This document shows, one piece after another, positions 59,202 to 64,000 of a stretch of 64,000 bases of DNA (the stretch's first letter is position 1; every line of letters begins with the position of its first letter). Made by a program: the position numbers and the translations under genes. Origin of the DNA: Aspidiotus rigidus (lineage: Eukaryota > Arthropoda > Insecta > Hemiptera > Diaspididae); assembly GCA_035079385.1 (NCBI GenBank), contig JAVHKY010000049.1, positions 558,001-622,000 on the forward strand, written 5' to 3'. A model generated the notes under the pieces. It did not search any database and had not been told where the DNA came from. It was given only the letters and a program-made list of their open reading frames with translations.

Positions 59202-61172
59202 ATGGACACAGAAGCCGATCAAACTAAATTTTATATTAAACTTCTTAAACTATTTTACTATACTATAGGAGGCTGTTATTTCTCAAAAACGATTCCAAAG
59301 CGTGTCAAAGGGATTTGGATTTGTTATCAAGTTTTCTCTGTTATTGTTTTGATTTTTGGCTTGATTTACTTTTTTATAACTAATGCACATCAACCCATTC
59401 ACTTAGATGAACTTTGTATAATCGCTATAGCGGTCGTGTCCTTCTTTCTTGTTTTGGTGATGTTTCAAAGTATAACTTTATGGTTCAGAGATGATATCGA
59501 CTCGCTTATCGAACATATTGAAAACTCTCAGAATCGGCATGGTAAAATCGGGAGTAGAGGTTTAAATCCCTTGACGGCAAAAATTAAGTCGGAAAATTCG
59601 AATGGTTCTGAAGAAGTTCCGGTGGCGCAAAGAATAAACCCGTCTATTTCAGTAGTGTATTTTTTAATGTTGATGAGTACAGCGCAGATGTATTGTTTAG
59701 CTTCTGCTATTTATTTTTCTTATACATACACTGAAAATGATCGCCCTCGCGTTAGAGATTACGCAATAGTGATACCTTTCTACGACCGTACTACAAGCCT
59801 GGTATCATTTTGGACGATTAGTATATTCCAATTGATAATTGTGCAACCTGTACTTTTTATTGTTGCTAGCCTTGTAATTTTCATTCTGTTGACGAGTATA
59901 ATATTGAATAATATAGTCATTGATCACTGCAGAGAACTGAATCAATTTTCTAGAGAATGGACCAAACAGATGGAGCACTTACTGAAAAATGGAAATTTGG
60001 ACCAGGAAGAGGAAATTATAACTTCTTTACACAATGATTTTGAGAAAGAACTCTATTTGTTACTTACAGTACATTGCAGATTTTGGAGGTAAGCTTGCAA
60101 AACACAACTTATTTTACAGCTTCAGTTCCTTGTACCAACATTATGAAAGAGATAGTAGAGAACCTGTTTTGTGGGGAGGGGGTGGAAAACCGGCGCCGTA
60201 CCCCATCTGGGAAAACATGGGATTTGGGTAATTTTTTTTTGATCTCTCAGCTATGTACGATAGGAGAGGACTTGGAAAAATTTTGTCTTTTAAATTGTAT
60301 ATATGATGGGAGAGAAAAATTGAAACTGTACACTAGTAACTCAAATAAAGTAGGTCCCCTGTTGGCCTAAGTTAACAAAGTTAATGAAGGCAACCGCGAG
60401 GAGATCGCAAAGTGGGCTGCGAGGTTTCTTTTTTATAACGAATGCTGACGGAGTTATCCGATCAATCTCTCCAAAAAGGAAATCCTTCCCAGTCTGCTCT
60501 TGATTATACCTAATACATAAATCCCCAAATGAAAAATAAATGGATAAAATACTACATATAGTCAATTTTATTTTTGTATGAGCTTGTTGTAGGATTACAG
60601 AGAGAATGAAACCATTTATAAATTTGGCGTGGACCATTGGGGTGCTTGGCGTATATTCTTCTCAATTTTCCAATGTTTTTATAATATTGGGTGTAAGATA
60701 AAACAGAATCTAATCGAGAGATTAAGTTTGGTTAATGATTGCTCTCAAAAGATGGTTTTCCATAATTAATTTCAGACTGATTTGGATTCGATATTAAAAG
60801 TGAAGCAAACAGTTCTGTGCCTAACCTTTGCATTGTGGAACTATTGTATGTGTTACACCGGGGAAATCTTTGATAATTTGGTAATACTCGGAAACATATT
60901 ATGCAGAATCAGGTTTCTGTCTATTCGAGACTCACTTAAAATCTTTAATCTTTTCTTAGGGTGATGCAATCAGGTACGAAGTATATAACTTGCCGTGGTA
61001 TTACTTATCTCCAAAAAATAGAAAAAGCTTATTAAATTTTCAAACTCTGGTACTACAGCCCCAATGTTTTTATGCTATTGTTGTATATCCTATTTCGATG
61101 GTCTTTTTCGCCCGAATCTGTAATTCTGTGTACTCATTTTATAACGTAGTCCATACGGCTCTCAATCGTTGA
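59202..61172 (+). CDS. Insect odorant receptor (7tm_6 family)
   Basis: Ligand-binding subunit of an odorant-gated cation channel with Orco in sensory neuron membranes, by family. Four exons: 59202-60088, 60593-60692, 60776-60880, 60960-61172; phases 2, 0, 0; 434 aa, within the family range. Exon 1 holds most transmembrane segments (for example VFSVIVLIFGLIYFFI and LIIVQPVLFIVASLVIFILL). Exons 2-4 carry the conserved OR C-terminus: FALWNYCMCYTGEIFDNL, corresponding to the F..C..Ge.v...s motif, then YNLPWYYLSPKNRKSLLNFQ (aaY...W......r+.l) and a final membrane segment. The start is ATG 59202. Intron 1 contains dispersed-repeat sequence. All motifs and junctions are intact, so this is likely functional. 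The exact OR subfamily is not assignable. Confidence 0.93.
60140..60370. repeat. Dispersed repeat in OR intron 1
   Basis: Carries AGAACCTGTTTTGTGGGGAG and ACGATAGGAGAGGACTTGGA motifs, matching the repeat family of the foldback element at 27.1-28.1 kb. Confidence 0.55.
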
Positions 61173-61429
61173 AAAATCTTACGTGTTTTTTTAGATAATA
61201 AGATATTTTGATATATTTCTCACAATGTAATCACGAATTACAATTGCACATTTTTCAGATTTATTGAATACATCAAACATTGTATAATAATATATAAGAT
61301 TTTACCCCCTTTTTGTTTTTCAATACGGAACTTGTCTTATGCTGGGGTCATTTCAGACAAAAGAAAATTTGTCCCGAGTCCCCTAGAGCCTGAAGTTTTC
61401 CAAGTCCTAAAATCATGACGTGACAACTT

Positions 61430-61660
61430 GAACGCCCTGCAATTTCAAGGAAGCCGTCGCCGTCGTCTTTCCAAGTCCCATATAGCTCGGAGGTAGGAAT
61501 TTTTCTAAGTCCCCTTCCTATTATATGGCTAGAGAGTCGAAATTTTTTTAAGTCCCCCCTCCTATCATATACAGCTCGGAGGTAGGAATTTTTCTCCTCC
61601 CCTGTCCATGACGTCATCAACCTCGCTCGCGCGAGCGCGACAAAAGGGATAGCGGGTTCC
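61430..61660. repeat. Dispersed CTCGGAGGTAGGAATTTTT repeats
   Basis: Two to three diverged units of the CATATAGCTCGAGAGTCG family, followed by a GCGCGAGCGCGA palindrome at about 61625. The sequence from 61660 to 62150 contains no recognisable gene. Confidence 0.55.
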
Positions 61661-62149
61661 CCGCTAAAAAATGAATTCTTCGGAATTTAAGGATAGAGGG
61701 AGGTTAGAAAGCTCAACACATTAATTTTTCTTTTTTCAACGTAGGAAACAGCCCCGAATCATTAGAATTGGGTTTAGGCTCCAGAGCCGATTTATTCCCT
61801 AACACCACGGCTGTACCCTTTGGTGCTGCTCTCTCAAAGCTCTAATGCTTGTGTTATATGACCTGTTTCAGTGACATAGTTCGCACCTAAGTCTCATTTT
61901 GTATATTCACTTTACAACCTAGAACCGTAGTGAGAAATCATACCTATATCTTTAATCTATATTATTATCTATATTGTAAAGAAGATCCGCTTTTTCAGAA
62001 AAATCCGATCTTTCGGACGAATAGGCTCCGATTTTACTGAGATTTTGAATGTTGTTCCTTATTAGTGCATAATCGTCGATCATCATCGGTCCTTGTGATT
62101 CATGTCTGACGCCTCGGCGATCCATCTATACTAATTTCCTCCAACACTA

Positions 62150-63130
62150 CTTCCCAGTCTGTCCGATCCTCCAGTCTGCGTGGAGCTCGTTCCAGGGGCT
62201 GGTCCAAAATCTCTTTCACCTAATGTATCCATCGCTTTTGGGAGCGACCCTCGACTCTTCCCTGAACCACCAGTTTCTCTAGGTTACCCGAAGTTCTACG
62301 GATGATGTGGCCAAAATATTTCAGAATTCGTTAATCGCAGTTAGTGGACATTCTGGTGCGTATATTCAGTTCGTTGATAATGGAGATATTTGTCCGTCTT
62401 GTTGTCCACAGGATTCTCAAAAGACGGCGGTATGTCCACATCTAAAAGGCATCAATGCTTCGCCTGTCGAACATTTTTACTGTCCACGTCTCCACTTTTT
62501 ATACCAACACCAGAGGGCGCGGCAGCCTCAACTCGCTTTGGCGGGTGATTGTGGCATCTTTCCAGACAACGGTGAGTTTGGAGACAGCAGCTCTCGCAAT
62601 AATTATTCTTGTGCGTATTTATTTTGTTGAGCCTCCGTCCTTCTCTACAAGAGATCCGAAGTATACAGATGTGTCTACTCTCTCGTACTCTGGCAACAGG
62701 GTGCTTTGAGGCAGCACACACGTTCTATCAACGATCATTAATTTTTCTTTTGCCTTTATTGATCGTTAGTCCAAATTTAGAGCTTTCGTCCTCCACATAT
62801 TTTACCAGCTCCGCCACTTTTTCCATGGATTTCACACATATTGTTCCACCTATATTGACTCCGCCATTCCAGCCTTCGAGACATTCTTGATTCTGTAGAT
62901 ATTGAACAGCGTCGGCGAGAGGATGCATCCTTGACGCACCCCTTTTGGTGGTTAAAACAGACCAGATTTATTGTCCTGGAGTCTTACTAGACGTAAACTA
63001 ACTTTGCACAGGTTCCTCATAATTGCTGTTAGGTGAGGGAGAACGCCCAGCGAGTCTAGGGCTATCCATAATTCTTCCCATTTAACGCAATTGAAAGCCT
63101 TGTTCTTGTCGACTTCGCGGTCTTCTCAGT
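62150..63130 (-). pseudogene. LINE reverse transcriptase relic
   Basis: Minus-strand frames, with stops and shifts, include KAFDCVKWEELWIALDSLG (RT motif near 63080), GVRQGCILSPTLFNIY near 62920, and a C-terminal YFGHIIRRTSGNLEKLVVQG near 62280. This order matches RT thumb/palm to C-terminus in endonuclease-type LINEs. No catalytic YADD box was found; it falls in the degenerate region near 62750. Confidence 0.75.
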
Positions 63131-63755
63131 CAGTTGGCGTGTGTTTAAAATCTGCTCCCTTGTGCCTTTGCCTCGCACCAAGCCGGCCTGCTGCTGTGGT
63201 GTTTGTCTGTGTATGTAGTAGCGCACAGATCGTGGCTTTTGCTTTTCCTCGGGCAAAACTGCTCTCTTCAACTTCCGAAAAAACCGCGGATCACAAATTC
63301 CTCACCATTCTCTACTCTTTCAATTCTCCACTCCTTTAAATTCTTGGACTCATTTTTGATCACAATCTTTTGTGGATCTCTCACATAGAATCGCTTAAGC
63401 CTAATTCTTGATTGCCATCAATATTCTTAAATATTTACACTCTTCTTCCCCCCTCGTTCAGGATGCAACCGAAAACTACTTCCCTAACTGTACAAAAATC
63501 TCTTCCGCTCCCAACTGCACTACCTTTTTTTCAACTGAACACCTTTGCTTAATAATTTGTTTAACCTCATGTTGACTAATGAGCATTAATTTATATAAAT
63601 ATTCTTTTTTTCTTTCTTTTTCATTTCTTTATTTAATGGCCGTTTGCTACACTAAATATGTATTGAAGAATATACCTAGCTAAGTTATTTTTCAGAAAGT
63701 GTTGTATAATTTAGCAAATCCATTTTGTTTCATAACAATCAGACGAAAATAACAA

Positions 63756-63960
63756 TTTTTTCCATTTATTTGTATTAAAGCATGTATGATTATTGTAACT
63801 ATGCTTACATAAAATATGATTCTAATTCGCCTGCTGGATGCAAGGTACATCTATACAAAAATATTTCATGTCAATAAATTCACATACTCGTTTTCCTGGG
63901 ACAAATGATCCGCAAAACAAATACTGAATGCCGCTCTGTCAATCGAATTCCATAACTATA
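63756..63960 (+). pseudogene. Decayed duplicate of lipase exon 7 and intron
   Basis: TTTATTTGTATTAAAGCATG followed by TATGATTATTG and AACTATGCTTACA closely matches the end of lipase exon 7 and its intron at 55712-55880, including TCTAATTCGCCTGCTGG and TCAATAAATTCACATA further on. The donor region is deleted and no other lipase exons are seen before the window ends. From 63130 to 63755 nothing is recognised. Confidence 0.75.
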
Positions 63961-64000
63961 CAGTCGGCGCCGCCAATATGCTTCTTTTTATTATTAGTTA

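Overview
This is an insect nuclear genome window. Genes are split by GT-AG introns, one gene is an insect-type (7tm_6) odorant receptor, and most of the remaining DNA is transposon-derived. A sap-feeding hemipteran is possible, but nothing here fixes the order. The sequence is AT-rich and dense in inverted repeats, satellites and decayed retrotransposons.

Layout. (1) 1.0-16.2 kb, minus strand: three tandem copies of an unrecognised secreted-protein gene. Each complete copy has a signal-peptide exon followed by three homologous domain exons, with every intron in phase 1. Copies 2 and 3 are complete (about 578 and 565 aa). Copy 1 runs off the left side without its last exon. (2) 16.2-24 kb: satellite repeats, a duplicated MULE-derived block, and a nearly pristine Penelope-like retroelement (RT plus GIY-YIG) with 254-bp terminal direct repeats. 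(3) 24.2-56.2 kb, plus strand: one acid (lysosomal/gastric-type) lipase gene of eight coding exons, 423 aa, with an intact Ser-Asp-His triad. Intron 1 (9.5 kb) holds LINE, hAT and foldback debris. Intron 2 (15.2 kb) holds a mitochondrial cytochrome b insertion (NUMT), split by a 10.76-kb Maverick/Polinton-like element. That element has about 190-bp terminal inverted repeats and a 6-bp target duplication, and it carries its own cargo: truncated protein-primed DNA polymerase B, a zinc-ribbon ORF, an HTH ORF, a P-element-type transposase relic, a five-exon unknown gene and a nested hAT element. (4) 56.8-58.8 kb: a ZBED-type hAT transposase relic and a ~105-bp satellite array. (5) 59.2-61.2 kb, plus strand: a complete four-exon odorant receptor gene (434 aa). 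(6) 61.4-64 kb: dispersed repeats, a LINE relic and a decayed duplicate of lipase exon 7.

The host genes show no operon-like linkage. The most noteworthy items are the three-domain secreted family built from phase-1 exons, the nested structure in lipase intron 2, and the spliced unknown gene inside the Maverick-like element. All exon boundaries were inferred by hand from reading frame, splice consensus and comparison between copies.
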